Notes: generated by a model from the sequence alone, not told the origin. A stretch of 64,000 nucleotides of DNA from Promethearchaeota archaeon (GCA_030606485.1 JAUWGH010000004.1:62001-126000); one strand, 5' to 3'; numbered from the stretch's first letter, positions 55,232 through 63,800 are shown. Numbers and translations are program-made.

Positions 55232-55846
55232 TTATTTAAGATTTTTAATATTAGTAAAAGAATCAATAATTTGGAGCTTGATTAATTTTATTACCGAAGA
55301 TGCTAAATATGATTGAGGTGTCCCTAAACTCACACGTGGAATTCCAGTATCTTTTAATTCCTTTGAATCAAGGAAAGTTCCTAATTGGTTCCCGATGATA
55401 AAAAAATATTTTTTATCTTTCTCGAATTTCTCTTGGGAGAATTCTGTACCTTCTTCATGTAATATGTAACCTTGGAATTCTTTTTTTCTTATTTTTTCAA
55501 TAGCATCGAAAATATCAATACCGGAGATGATTACTTTATTTAAAGGATTTTTAATATCATTTTCATTATCTATACCTTGGATTATCTCCACAAAATAATC
55601 CATAAATCTTAATTCGCTTATTGGGAAAGTTTCTTGCTGAAATAATTCGGATTTAAAGATATAGGTATCATAATTGTCCAAAAATGCCCAAAATTCAATA
55701 TTTTGTTCAAGTTTAAAATTATTCAATAAAACAGCTAAAGCACACCGAGTAATTACATCTAACCGACCGGTAGAACCTATTGGGTCTTTAAGTGTATAAT
55801 TACTAAGATTAATAGTTTCGGATTTTATGAAAAAAACAGCTTTCAT
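55232..55846 (-). CDS. trmY: tRNA (pseudouridine-54 N1)-methyltransferase TrmY
   Basis: A SPOUT-class enzyme that makes N1-methyl-pseudouridine at tRNA position 54 in archaea. The 204 residues show the family blocks GSTGRLDVITRCALAVLL near the start, GYILHEEGTEF, FIIGNQLGTFLDS and RVSLGTPQSYLASSVIKL, the knot region binding AdoMet. It precedes the CDP-alcohol transferase on the same strand with a gap of about 58 bases. Confidence 0.9.
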   Translation of the reverse strand: MKAVFFIKSETINLSNYTLKDPIGSTGRLDVITRCALAVLLNNFKLEQNIEFWAFLDNYDTYIFKSELFQQETFPISELRFMDYFVEIIQGIDNENDIKNPLNKVIISGIDIFDAIEKIRKKEFQGYILHEEGTEFSQEKFEKDKKYFFIIGNQLGTFLDSKELKDTGIPRVSLGTPQSYLASSVIKLIKLQIIDSFTNIKNLK

Positions 55847-56210
55847 TAGATGCTTTTTTATAAGAATTTAATATTAATAGATTTTTTTTCTTACATTATA
55901 TTCTTTTTTAACATTTAATTATCATTTGAGTATTCTATTTTTAACGAATTTGTGGGAAAGAAATGGGAAAAGTTAATATACTATGATTTCTTTTTTAATT
56001 AATAAGTTGGTGTTTAAGATCATGATTTCAATTATTAAACAAATTTATTATGGAAATCCGAAATCAGTATTGATTAGAACACCGCATAATTGGAAATTTG
56101 TTACACACTATTAAAATTTTCATATTAATAATAGTGTTGAAGTGATTTTATCCTTTTTTTCTTCAGCAAGATTATTTTTTTATGATAATTAATTTAAATG
56201 GTTTATATAT
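55847..56210. other. Divergent intergenic region with a doubtful 30-residue frame
   Basis: 364 bases between trmY and argC. A short plus-strand frame from ATG 56022 to TAA 56114 gives a basic peptide (MISIIKQIYYGNPKSVLIRT, then PHNWKFVTHY) with GGTG about ten bases before its start. Nothing else supports it, so it is left unassigned. The rest is AT-rich and must carry promoters for both divergent genes. Confidence 0.4.
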
Positions 56211-57251
56211 ATGATTAGAGTAGGTATTATGGGAGCAACCGGATATGTTGGGTCAGAATTAGTCAGGATTTTATTACAACACCCAAAAGTAGAATTAAAA
56301 TTATTAGCATCACAAAATCATATTAGATGTAAATATAATTCGATATTTGAGAATTTCAAAAAGATTTGTGAAATTAAATGTGTTGGAAATACTCTTGAAT
56401 CTATGGCGAAAGAAGTAGATGTAATTTTTCTGGCGCTCCCTGATGGAATTTCATCCATACTTGTAACGGAAAGTATTTTAGAAAAAGTAAAAATAATTGA
56501 TCTTAGTTCAGATTTTGATCTTAGTTCAGAAGTCTATAAAAAATGGTATAAAACTGAACATCATAATAGAGATCTTTTGAATAAGGCAGTTTATGGCCTA
56601 TGTGAATTAAAAAGAGAAAGTATTAAAAAATCAACCCTAATTGCCAATCCAGGATGTTATTCAACATGTACTATATTATGTTTATATCCTCTATTGGCAG
56701 AGGGTATTATAAAGGAAAACAGCATTATTATTGATGCAAAATCAGGTATTACAGGGGCAGGACGTACATTAAATCTAGAATTCCTTTTTGGAGAATGTAA
56801 TGAATCAATTAAAGCATATAAAACTACCTCACATCGTCATACACCGGAAATAGAGCAACAATTGAGTGAATTGAGTGGAACTGATATTATTATTACTTTT
56901 TCACCTCATTTGATCCCTGTGAATCGTGGAATTTTGACGACATGTTATGGGAAACTTAAAAATAATTTTGACTATGAAGAGATAAAGGAGATTTATGAAA
57001 ACTATTATTTTTATGAATATTTTATTCGTCTAACGAAAAAAGGAGTATTTCCAGAGACTAAATTTGTAAAGGGTTCAAATTATTGTGATATTGGATTTAC
57101 AATTGAAAATAGAACTGGCAGAATAATAATTGTTGGAGCAATTGACAACCTAATCAAAGGAGCCGCAGGACAAGCCGTGCAAAACATGAATATTATGTTC
57201 GATCTTGATGAAAATATGGGTTTAAAAACAATTCCCATATTCCCTACTTAA
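56211..57251 (+). CDS. argC: N-acetyl-gamma-glutamyl-phosphate reductase (or LysY)
   Basis: Reduces acyl-glutamyl phosphate (arginine path) or the aminoadipyl equivalent (lysine path) with NADPH. The 346 residues start with the Rossmann motif GIMGATGYVGSEL, contain the catalytic ANPGCYST and HRHTPEIEQQL, and end with GAIDNLIKGAAGQAVQNMN. Length fits ArgC. Without the rest of the pathway nearby the choice between ArgC and LysY/ArgC-bifunctional stays open. Confidence 0.93.
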   Translation: MIRVGIMGATGYVGSELVRILLQHPKVELKLLASQNHIRCKYNSIFENFKKICEIKCVGNTLESMAKEVDVIFLALPDGISSILVTESILEKVKIIDLSSDFDLSSEVYKKWYKTEHHNRDLLNKAVYGLCELKRESIKKSTLIANPGCYSTCTILCLYPLLAEGIIKENSIIIDAKSGITGAGRTLNLEFLFGECNESIKAYKTTSHRHTPEIEQQLSELSGTDIIITFSPHLIPVNRGILTTCYGKLKNNFDYEEIKEIYENYYFYEYFIRLTKKGVFPETKFVKGSNYCDIGFTIENRTGRIIIVGAIDNLIKGAAGQAVQNMNIMFDLDENMGLKTIPIFPT

Positions 57252-57298
57252 TTATATTGAAAAAAAACATTGCTGGCATCAAAAAATACTAACAGAAA

Positions 57299-57428
57299 GT
57301 ATGCGTGTAATCACACATACCTATATGAAAAAGGGATATAGGAAGACCACCGCGTAAGTAATAAAAACTATCTTTAAATTCTGTACCTCTGGAGCGGGAA
57401 GATGAGCCCTATATCCCGCCTTTTTTTT
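57299..57428 (+). ncRNA. Structured RNA candidate ending in a T8 run
   Basis: Two hairpins stand out in AT-rich DNA. The first, 57299-57320, pairs eight bases around a TAAT loop with one C-A mismatch. The second is a ten-base perfect helix, GGGATATAGG (57333-57342) with CCTATATCCC (57408-57417), enclosing CCGC (57350-57353) with GCGG (57394-57397) and an internal loop rich in AAGA/GAAGATGAG. A T8 run (57421-57428) follows. It lies after argC and before a small frame and the UroD-like gene, so it could be an independent RNA, a 5' leader or a riboswitch with terminator. It is not a tRNA. Confidence 0.6.
57421..57428 (+). terminator. T8 run after a stable helix
   Basis: Eight T residues follow the right arm of the ten-base helix (57408-57417) after GCC. 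A helix followed at once by T8 is the pattern of intrinsic termination; in archaea a T run alone can suffice. Confidence 0.55.
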
Positions 57429-57453
57429 ATATAAGAACAAATAGGTGAAAAGT

Positions 57454-57534
57454 ATGAATGTATTTTTACAGGATATGCACAATTTAAAAGATGAGGTGAA
57501 ATACATCTTGAAAAGATATACACACCTGTATTAA
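57454..57534 (+). CDS. Possible 26-residue leader peptide
   Basis: ATG 57454 follows AGGTGA (57443-57448) at five bases. The peptide is MNVFLQDMHNLKDEVKYILK followed by RYTHLY. It begins 26 bases after the T8 run of the structured RNA and ends 163 bases before the UroD-like methyltransferase. It could be a leader peptide or a small independent protein; no homology is known to me. Confidence 0.35.
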   Translation: MNVFLQDMHNLKDEVKYILKRYTHLY

Positions 57535-57697
57535 AAAGAATTTTATTTTTTTTCTTAGGAGAATCTAAAAATAAAAGAATATTCTTATTTTTAAATTAAT
57601 CATTTAATAAAATCAAATAATGTAAATGATTTTTCAAGAAATTGGAAAAAAAATCATTTAAAATTAAAATTAACTATTAAAAAAAAGTTGAAATTAA

Positions 57698-58861
57698 ATG
57701 GAATGTAGAGAAAGAGTCCTTACTACTCTAAATTTGGAAGAACCAGATAGGGTTCCAACGCACATAATTGCATTAGACGCGAATAATGTAGATAAGATTC
57801 TAGGAAAACCACAAATGACTGATTTCGACTTGATTGAACAAATGAAGCGTGATAATCCCGATAATTGGATAGCAGAATTGAATAAGTTAGTTGAGAGTGT
57901 AGAGACATCAATTTTTTCTCGAATGGTTGAAGCAGCTGCTCAAATAGGTCTAGATGCAATGCAAGTGGGAATTCTTCCTTTTAAATTTATAAATGAGCAT
58001 GAAATGAGTGATATCTTTGGACGAATCTGGGAAGTGATGAACAATGAAGGTAATTTCTTTCCGTTCTATAAATATGGAACTCTGAATTCGCTCGAAAAAT
58101 GGGAAGTGCTCAAGAAAGATTTAGAAGAGACTTTAACAGATAAATATTGTAAGATGGCCAAAAAATTTTATAGGCGAATTAATAAAAAACATAAGGATAA
58201 GATTTTCGTTTTTGTAACTAACGATTTAGCCGGTATTTTTGAGTCAGTATGGCAAGGAATGGGAATTGAGCATTTTTCAAAGCAACTCCATAAGAATCCG
58301 AGTTTTATTAAAGAAGTATATGATGTTTATGCTGATTTTAACATTGCTTTAGCTAACACTTATATGGATGTAGGTATGGAGGTTTGGATTGAATCAGGAG
58401 ATTTGGCGTACAGATCCGGTCCAATGATGTCGCCAAAAAAATTTAATGATTTGCTTTTGCCTGCTTATAAGAAATTAGTGGATGTAATTCATGAACGAGG
58501 GCAAAAAATTGTACTTCATACCGATGGTCAAATTACTCCTTTATTAGATTTTACAGTAAGTTGTGGTTTCGATGGCCTTCATGCGCTCGAACCAACTGCG
58601 GGAGTTGATTTGGCATTAGTTAAGAGAAAGGTGGGGGACAAACTCTGTCTTTTGGGTAATGTTGATGTTTCACATGTGCTTACAGCTAATGGAACAAAAG
58701 AAGATGTAGAAGCTTGGGTTAAAAGTGCAATTAAAACAGCGGGACCTGGTGGAGGTTATATTTGTTCTGCTACTAATATACATCCAGGTGTTGAACCAGA
58801 AAATTTAAAATGGATGGTTGAGGCAGCACACAAGTTTGGAACATATCCGCTCAATTTATAA
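57698..58861 (+). CDS. Uroporphyrinogen-decarboxylase-like methyltransferase
   Basis: 387 residues of the UroD/MtaA fold. The start MECRERVLTTLNLEEPDRVP is the standard N-terminus of this group. Later blocks are GDLAYRSGPMMSPKKFNDL, VLHTDGQITPLLD, GFDGLHALEPTAGVDL, LLGNVDVSHVL and GGGYICSATNIHPGVEPENL. Where MtaA/MtbA have the zinc motif HxCG, this protein has HTDG, so it may be a member of the UroD-like demethylase group acting on other substrates. A corrinoid protein partner is encoded at 28113. The upstream 164-base leader holds the structured RNA candidate and small frame. Confidence 0.86.
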   Translation: MECRERVLTTLNLEEPDRVPTHIIALDANNVDKILGKPQMTDFDLIEQMKRDNPDNWIAELNKLVESVETSIFSRMVEAAAQIGLDAMQVGILPFKFINEHEMSDIFGRIWEVMNNEGNFFPFYKYGTLNSLEKWEVLKKDLEETLTDKYCKMAKKFYRRINKKHKDKIFVFVTNDLAGIFESVWQGMGIEHFSKQLHKNPSFIKEVYDVYADFNIALANTYMDVGMEVWIESGDLAYRSGPMMSPKKFNDLLLPAYKKLVDVIHERGQKIVLHTDGQITPLLDFTVSCGFDGLHALEPTAGVDLALVKRKVGDKLCLLGNVDVSHVLTANGTKEDVEAWVKSAIKTAGPGGGYICSATNIHPGVEPENLKWMVEAAHKFGTYPLNL

Positions 58862-58922
58862 TTGGGTTGTTTTTTTTTGATTTTAATTTTTTTATTTATA
58901 ATAACAAATTTTTATCCGTACA

Positions 58923-59339
58923 TTATTGTTCCCAATGCATGAACATTCCTGGCATATCTGGAGATCGTTCGATAAATCCATACTTTTCGTAAAGCTTAGC
59001 AACTCCCTCCGCTGCCATTAAACCAATAAAAGAATTGGTGTAAACATGTTCCTTAAAATAATCCATGATGGCATTCATAATGCGTTTGCCAATTCCTTTT
59101 CTTTGATACTCAGGCAATACTATTACATCTTGAATATAGAAATAAATAGCCCCATCTCCAATTATTCTCCCACATCCAATAACTTCATTATTGAGGATAA
59201 CACATATCGAAAAAAGGGAGTTATTTAAACCAATTTCCACTACTTTAGGCTCTTTTTTCCCCCATCCAACAGCTTTTCGGAGTTTTTGGTATTCTTCTAC
59301 AGTCGGTAAGCGTTCAACTAAAATATATTTATCGCTCAT
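58923..59339 (-). CDS. GNAT-family N-acetyltransferase
   Basis: A single GNAT domain of 138 residues: VIGCGRIIGDGAIYFYIQDVIVLPEYQRKGIGKRIM includes the acetyl-CoA loop QRKGIGKR, followed by GLMAAEGVAKLYEKYGF. The frame opens at 59351, but MSDKYILVERLP (59339) is the likely start. The family often acetylates small amines or antibiotics. Substrate unknown. Confidence 0.9.
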   Translation of the reverse strand: MSDKYILVERLPTVEEYQKLRKAVGWGKKEPKVVEIGLNNSLFSICVILNNEVIGCGRIIGDGAIYFYIQDVIVLPEYQRKGIGKRIMNAIMDYFKEHVYTNSFIGLMAAEGVAKLYEKYGFIERSPDMPGMFMHWEQ

Positions 59340-59465
59340 ATTTATTATCATTTTTAAAAGAATTTGTAACTATGATTTATTATTATAGTATATTTAAATT
59401 TTAAAAGATTCTATAGTAATTAAATTACAATGACTTAGAAATTTAACAACATACAAAAGTAAAGT

Positions 59466-60338
59466 TTGATACAACATATAAATATTCTAACAACGGGTGG
59501 AATTCCTATTCTTTTCCGAAATTATGGAGAAGCAGAAGTTAGTGAGGAGTTAATTGCAGGTTTCATAAGTTCTATCTCAACTTTTTTTTCACATATTAAC
59601 CATTCAAAAATAAAATCTAGTGAAACTGAAGATAATAAATATTTCTATAAATCTACACAAGATATAATATTTGTAGTAGGTGCAGATAAAAGTGATGATG
59701 ATTATGAAGTTATTAATAAACTGCAATTAATCTCTAAGAAATTTTTACAAACATATGGAGAATTATTTCGAGATAATAAATGGCGTGGTGATAGCACAAC
59801 CTTTAAGAACTTTTTCGGAGTGCTTGATAACATTATAATGGGTTCAATAAAAATTTCGATAATTGGATTCGATGGAGTCGGAAAAACAACTCTACTTCAT
59901 TTAATTTGTGGAAAAGAAATAAATTTAGAATATAGACCAACAATTGCCACAGATATTGCTATCTATGATGGTTTGGGTGGAGATAGGGAAGTTATTTTTT
60001 GGGATTTCGCTGGTCAGAAAAATTTTCGCAGTTTATGGAAGAATTTATTAATTAATACAAAAATTGCCTTGCTCGTTACAGATTCCACTTATGAGAACAT
60101 AAATGGTGCAAAGCAAATTATTCATGATATACTAGATAAATATTATAAAGATACTTTAATTATTGGGATTGCAAATAAACAAGATTTAGATAATAGATTA
60201 ACCCCTAATTTTTGTGAAAAATTACTATCCACAGATACAAGAAAAATAAAAACTCATGGTATGGTTGCTATTGACCCTATGTATCGTGAAAAAATTCATA
60301 AGATTTTAAGAAATGCAATTAATGAGATTGAGAAATAA
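59466..60338 (+). CDS. Arf-type small GTPase fused to an N-terminal longin/roadblock-like domain
   Basis: 290 residues. The first 125 form an alternating strand-helix domain (MIQHINILTTGGIPILFRNY, then a helix ending FFSHI, then KYFYKSTQDIIFVVGADK) that resembles longin or roadblock domains. A Ras/Arf-type GTPase follows: G1 GFDGVGKTTL (about 134-142), an Arf-like G3 WDFAGQKNF (179-187) and G4 NKQD (237-240). A GTPase of this kind fused to a longin-like domain is a eukaryotic-signature protein of Asgard archaea. The start is TTG 59466. The next gene on the same strand is a double-HTH regulator 75 bases away. Confidence 0.88.
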   Translation: MIQHINILTTGGIPILFRNYGEAEVSEELIAGFISSISTFFSHINHSKIKSSETEDNKYFYKSTQDIIFVVGADKSDDDYEVINKLQLISKKFLQTYGELFRDNKWRGDSTTFKNFFGVLDNIIMGSIKISIIGFDGVGKTTLLHLICGKEINLEYRPTIATDIAIYDGLGGDREVIFWDFAGQKNFRSLWKNLLINTKIALLVTDSTYENINGAKQIIHDILDKYYKDTLIIGIANKQDLDNRLTPNFCEKLLSTDTRKIKTHGMVAIDPMYREKIHKILRNAINEIEK

Positions 60339-60413
60339 TGAATTAGACTAAATTCTCAATAAATGTAAAAATTACATATATTTTTTTATATTTCTTTCCC
60401 TTTTTATTTTTGT

Positions 60414-61340
60414 ATGGATGAAATAGATTTTTCAATATGCATGATGTTGATGTGGAATTCTAGAATTCCGTATCGAGAATTAGCTGAAACCTTCAACATG
60501 AGCGTCAATTCCATCCATAAACGTATAAAATCCATGGTTAATATGGGTATCATCCAAAATTTTAACACAAAAATTAGTAGGGCATATTTAAAAGTTATTA
60601 ATGTAGTTATGTTTGGGATATCAAAGGCAAAAAATCGAGATGAACTATTAGAAAAACTCGGTGAGAAAGAATATATCTATAATGTTACTTATGCGAGTGG
60701 TAATTTAATTTATATCCACACTATTATTCGAAATTTAAATGAATTAAATTCCTTAGTTTCATTTGTAAGAAAGGAAGGTGAAATTAATGAACTTACCGTG
60801 GGTTTGGATAGCAATTCTCCAAGTAGTGGTTTGGAGGATTTTGGAGATATCTCATTTTCTGAGTTAGATTTTTTGATTATTAATGCCTTGAAGAATAATT
60901 CACGAAAGACCGTATCTGATATAGCATACGAGGTCGGGATTTCTACGAAAACCGTTACACGCCATTTAAACCGATTAATAGAGAGAAAACTTATAGAGTT
61001 TAGCATCGATTGGTACCCTGATAAATCTGCAATAGTAATGTCCATCATTAATTTACAATTGAATCCTAGCGCCAATGTTGATAGGTTGAAGTTGATAGAA
61101 GAGTTTCGTGCAAAATTCGGTAATAAAGTATTATTTTCATGGATTTTTAGTAATTTGCCAAATACGATGCTTGTATTGGTTTGGACTAATAAAATGCAAG
61201 AACTTCAAGAGTTAGAAACATCTTTAAGGTCTGAGACTATCGATTCGGTAAATATGACTGTATTACTCAAAGGTATGATGTTTTCTACATGGCAAGATAA
61301 ATATCTTGAAGAAAAAATTAAGAAAATTGAGGGCAAATAA
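60414..61340 (+). CDS. Lrp/AsnC-like regulator with two helix-turn-helix domains
   Basis: 308 residues. Two winged HTH units are visible: RIPYRELAETFNMSVNSIHK RIKSM near the start and NSRKTVSDIAYEVGISTKTVTRH in the middle, each followed by ligand-domain-like strands (VVMFGISKAKNRDELL; VMSIINLQLNPSANVDRL). It may be two fused Lrp half-proteins. It lies downstream of the GTPase gene and upstream of the ABC-2 exporter; it is a candidate for binding the palindrome at 61512. Confidence 0.85.
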   Translation: MDEIDFSICMMLMWNSRIPYRELAETFNMSVNSIHKRIKSMVNMGIIQNFNTKISRAYLKVINVVMFGISKAKNRDELLEKLGEKEYIYNVTYASGNLIYIHTIIRNLNELNSLVSFVRKEGEINELTVGLDSNSPSSGLEDFGDISFSELDFLIINALKNNSRKTVSDIAYEVGISTKTVTRHLNRLIERKLIEFSIDWYPDKSAIVMSIINLQLNPSANVDRLKLIEEFRAKFGNKVLFSWIFSNLPNTMLVLVWTNKMQELQELETSLRSETIDSVNMTVLLKGMMFSTWQDKYLEEKIKKIEGK

Positions 61341-61511
61341 AAATAAACGTTTTTTTATAGGATACTATTCTTCACCTACTAAGCTTTAAAATGGGAACAA
61401 ATGGTCTAAAAATTATTTAAATACGATATTTTATAATCTTAATTTAAAACGTATAGTGAATTATTAAAATGATTTCGTGTCAAAATTCATATTTTAATGT
61501 GTATAGTTTTT

Positions 61512-61536
61512 CACCCGATCGGGTGTTGAATCACCC
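61512..61536. promoter_or_regulatory. Palindromic operator CACCCGATCGGGTG with an extra CACCC half-site
   Basis: A perfect 14-base palindrome at 61512-61525 is followed by a further CACCC at 61532-61536. Both lie in the 305-base gap upstream of the small membrane protein and ABC exporter. The GC content is far above the surroundings. It is a likely binding site for a dimeric regulator of the exporter operon. Confidence 0.65.
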
Positions 61537-61669
61537 AATTTTTATGTTTTTCTTTCCCATTTTACACCCAAGCATATACCGTCAAAATAATAAACAATTC
61601 AAGAAATAATTATTTCAGAGAATAACTCTCGGTAATAGAAATAATATGAAAAAAAAGGTGATAAAAAAT

Positions 61670-61840
61670 ATGGATGTTAAAGAAAATATTTTAGCAATAA
61701 TTTGTTATGCTGTTGCTTTAGGTATGGGAATTGTAAGTATAGTACTTAGTATTATGGGTGAGCCTGTTGATGTTATACTGCTCGGCATAGGTGTGGCTGC
61801 TTTGGGATTAGCTGGACTAGATTCTATTGATAAAGAATAG
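61670..61840 (+). CDS. Small two-helix membrane protein
   Basis: 56 residues with two membrane segments, LAIICYAVALGMGIVSIVLS and VILLGIGVAALGLAGL, separated by a short MGEPVD turn. The frame is open to ATG 61646, but AAGGTGAT (61655-61662) lies seven bases before ATG 61670, so 61670 is the better start. It leads the ABC-2 exporter operon and may be an accessory subunit. Confidence 0.75.
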   Translation: MDVKENILAIICYAVALGMGIVSIVLSIMGEPVDVILLGIGVAALGLAGLDSIDKE

Positions 61841-61879
61841 TTTATGAGAATATTGATAAAATCATGGAGTAGATAAAAA

Positions 61880-62686
61880 ATGTTAGCAAAATCAAACATT
61901 AAAGATAAACCACAAAAACCTGAGGATGTATTCAATCCAGATAATAACTCAGCAATAATAATCAAAGATCTCGTAAAACAATTTGAAGACGTTACCGCCG
62001 TCAATGGATTGAACCTTGAAATAAAAAAAGGCGAACTTTTTGGCCTTTTGGGACCTAATGGTGCCGGTAAGACTACAACAATAAACGTACTTTGTGGGTT
62101 ATTAAAACCAACAAAAGGAACTGCTATTGTTGGTGGTTATGATGTAAGAAAAAATCTAAAAAAGGTTAAAGAGTTAATTGGTGTATGCCCCCAAGAACCT
62201 GCAGTTTTTAAATTTCTAAATGCTAGGGAAAATATAGAACTCTTCGGAAATCTACACGCAATGCCTAAGAAAAAAATAAAAGAACGTACTGATAAACTTT
62301 TAGAATTATTAGACTTAACTGAAGCCAGTAAAAGGAAGACAAAAGGTTATAGTGGAGGCATGCGTAGAAAATTAAATATGATAATAGCATTAATCAGCGA
62401 TCCAGAAATTGCATTTCTTGATGAACCTACGGTAGGAATGGATCCTCGTGTCCGTCGTTCAACTTGGGAATTTATTGGTTCCCTCAAAAATCAAAATAAA
62501 ACAGTTATCCTAACAACTCATTATATCGAAGAAGCGGAAGCTCTCAGTGATAGAGTAGGTATTATTGATTATGGAGAACTGATAGCACTTGGACCTCCTA
62601 AAGAATTAATGGAAAAGTATGAATCTAAAAATTTAGAGGAGGTTTTTATGAAAATAACTGGTAGAAGAATAGTGGAGGGAATATAA
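61880..62686 (+). CDS. ABC transporter ATP-binding protein (ABC-2/DrrA type)
   Basis: 268 residues with Walker A GPNGAGKTTT, Q-loop CPQEPAVF, signature YSGGMRRKLNMIIAL, Walker B IAFLDEPTVGMDP and H-loop TTHYIEEAEAL. The layout is that of the ABC-2 export family (daunorubicin resistance, NodI). It is followed one base after its stop by the permease. Confidence 0.94.
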   Translation: MLAKSNIKDKPQKPEDVFNPDNNSAIIIKDLVKQFEDVTAVNGLNLEIKKGELFGLLGPNGAGKTTTINVLCGLLKPTKGTAIVGGYDVRKNLKKVKELIGVCPQEPAVFKFLNARENIELFGNLHAMPKKKIKERTDKLLELLDLTEASKRKTKGYSGGMRRKLNMIIALISDPEIAFLDEPTVGMDPRVRRSTWEFIGSLKNQNKTVILTTHYIEEAEALSDRVGIIDYGELIALGPPKELMEKYESKNLEEVFMKITGRRIVEGI

Positions 62687-62687
62687 A

Positions 62688-63428
62688 ATGAATCTACAAA
62701 GAATAATGGCTCTTGTAAAAATGGAGCTGAAAAAGTTGATTAGAGAACCAGCTTATTTGTTTTTAATGCTATTGTTCCCTGCAGTCCTTACATTAGCATT
62801 TGGAATAGCTTTTGGAGATCCTGCACTTGGAATGGATTTTAGTGTAATGACACCTGGTTTAATCTCTTATGCTTGTATTTTTATAATAATGACCGTAGCT
62901 ATGTCTTTTACTGAACAACGGGAACAAGGATTGCTAAAAAGAATTAATGTAACACCTATGACGTCTGGTGAATTCATGGGAAGTCATATGATATCAAATA
63001 TGTTTATAGCCATTTTACAAGTGGTAATAGTTTTGGTAATGGCTCTTTTTTTTGGTTTTAGACCACTCAGTGATATTGTCGGATTTATTTTAGCATTTCT
63101 TATAATTGTATTATTTTCACTATGTTCAGTTGGATTAGGACTTATTACAGCAACAATTGCGAAAAGCGCTGGAGCCGCTACTGGAATTTCATTCATTTTC
63201 ATTCTTCCTCAGATGTTTTTTGGAACTTTTATACCAATAACCGACACCACTAGAATAATAGCAATGTTCCTCCCAAGTTATTACGTAGTAGATGCTTTAG
63301 CATCGATTTTCGGGGGCGCCCCATTAACAAGTGAAAATCTTTTGATAGACTTTGCTGTTATATCAATAGTTAGCGTTGCAATTATAATTATTGGAATACA
63401 GTTATTTAAAAAATATGGAAATAAATAG
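62688..63428 (+). CDS. ABC-2 type permease
   Basis: 246 residues with six membrane segments: LFLMLLFPAVLTLAFGIAF, ISYACIFIIMTVAMSF, IAILQVVIVLVMALFFG, IVGFILAFLIIVLFSL, SFIFILPQMFFGTF and the C-terminal VISIVSVAIIIIGIQLF. The EQREQGLLKRINVTPM loop is the ABC-2 signature. With the ATPase it forms an exporter, for lipids, drugs or polysaccharide. Confidence 0.93.
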   Translation: MNLQRIMALVKMELKKLIREPAYLFLMLLFPAVLTLAFGIAFGDPALGMDFSVMTPGLISYACIFIIMTVAMSFTEQREQGLLKRINVTPMTSGEFMGSHMISNMFIAILQVVIVLVMALFFGFRPLSDIVGFILAFLIIVLFSLCSVGLGLITATIAKSAGAATGISFIFILPQMFFGTFIPITDTTRIIAMFLPSYYVVDALASIFGGAPLTSENLLIDFAVISIVSVAIIIIGIQLFKKYGNK

Positions 63429-63524
63429 AATAAAACTTGATTAAGACATTTAATGGAATAAAATTTTAAATTAATTTATTTTTTTTATTTATTTAACAAA
63501 ATATCCTTATATTTTTTCAGTAAA

Positions 63525-63532
63525 TTTATATT
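63525..63532 (+). promoter_or_regulatory. TATA box for the structured RNA at 63550
   Basis: TTTATATT at 63525-63532 is a good archaeal TATA box. Transcription would start near 63553, exactly where the closing helix of the RNA candidate begins. Confidence 0.5.
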
Positions 63533-63549
63533 ATTACAAGATAATAAAG

Positions 63550-63800
63550 TAATAGGGACTCGATGACGGAGCTATTATACATTTATCGAGGACACGTACG
63601 ACAAACTTATGACTATGTGTGCATAATAATGTAGACATCCTGAGTGTATAATCAGAAATTACTGCAATAGAAAATGGGCTCTTGATTGAATGATGGAGTG
63701 TATCCAATATAATGATATGGAGCCAGTACCCAGCGTTGCAACATGGTTATTTTCCCTAATATAGCATAGAGTTTAAAGCCCTGCACGAGAGAACTTTTTT
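63550..63800 (+). ncRNA. Candidate independent structured RNA of about 245 bases
   Basis: The region has no coding frame, is richer in G and C than the flanks and shows several helices that nest. A closing helix pairs AGGGA (63554-63558) with TCCCT (63753-63757), extended by flanking A/T pairs. Inside are CTCGAT/ATCGAG (63559-63564 with 63585-63590), ACACGTA/TATGTGT (63592-63598 with 63614-63620, one G-U) and GGCTC/GAGCC (63677-63681 with 63720-63724). A TATA box lies about 25 bases upstream of the 5' helix and a T6 run (63795-63800) at the end. No known RNA family (tRNA, RNase P, SRP, 5S, riboswitch) matched by eye. Confidence 0.6.
63795..63800 (+). terminator. T6 run at the end of the structured RNA
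   Basis: Six T residues end the GC-richer structured stretch; a probable transcription stop for the RNA candidate. Confidence 0.45.

Noticed and set aside
56022-56114. 30-residue frame upstream of argC
   Set aside because: Only a weak GGTG element precedes it and composition gives no support. Kept as a note in the intergenic entry.
57333-57417. A tRNA with an intron
   Set aside because: The ten-base helix resembles an acceptor stem, but there is no T-loop sequence (TTCRA), no anticodon arm and the helix is three bases too long. Treated as another kind of RNA.
63550-63800. RNase P RNA or SRP RNA
   Set aside because: Conserved sequence blocks of RNase P (GGAAAGUCC region, ACAGAAAC) and the SRP helix 8 core were looked for and not seen.
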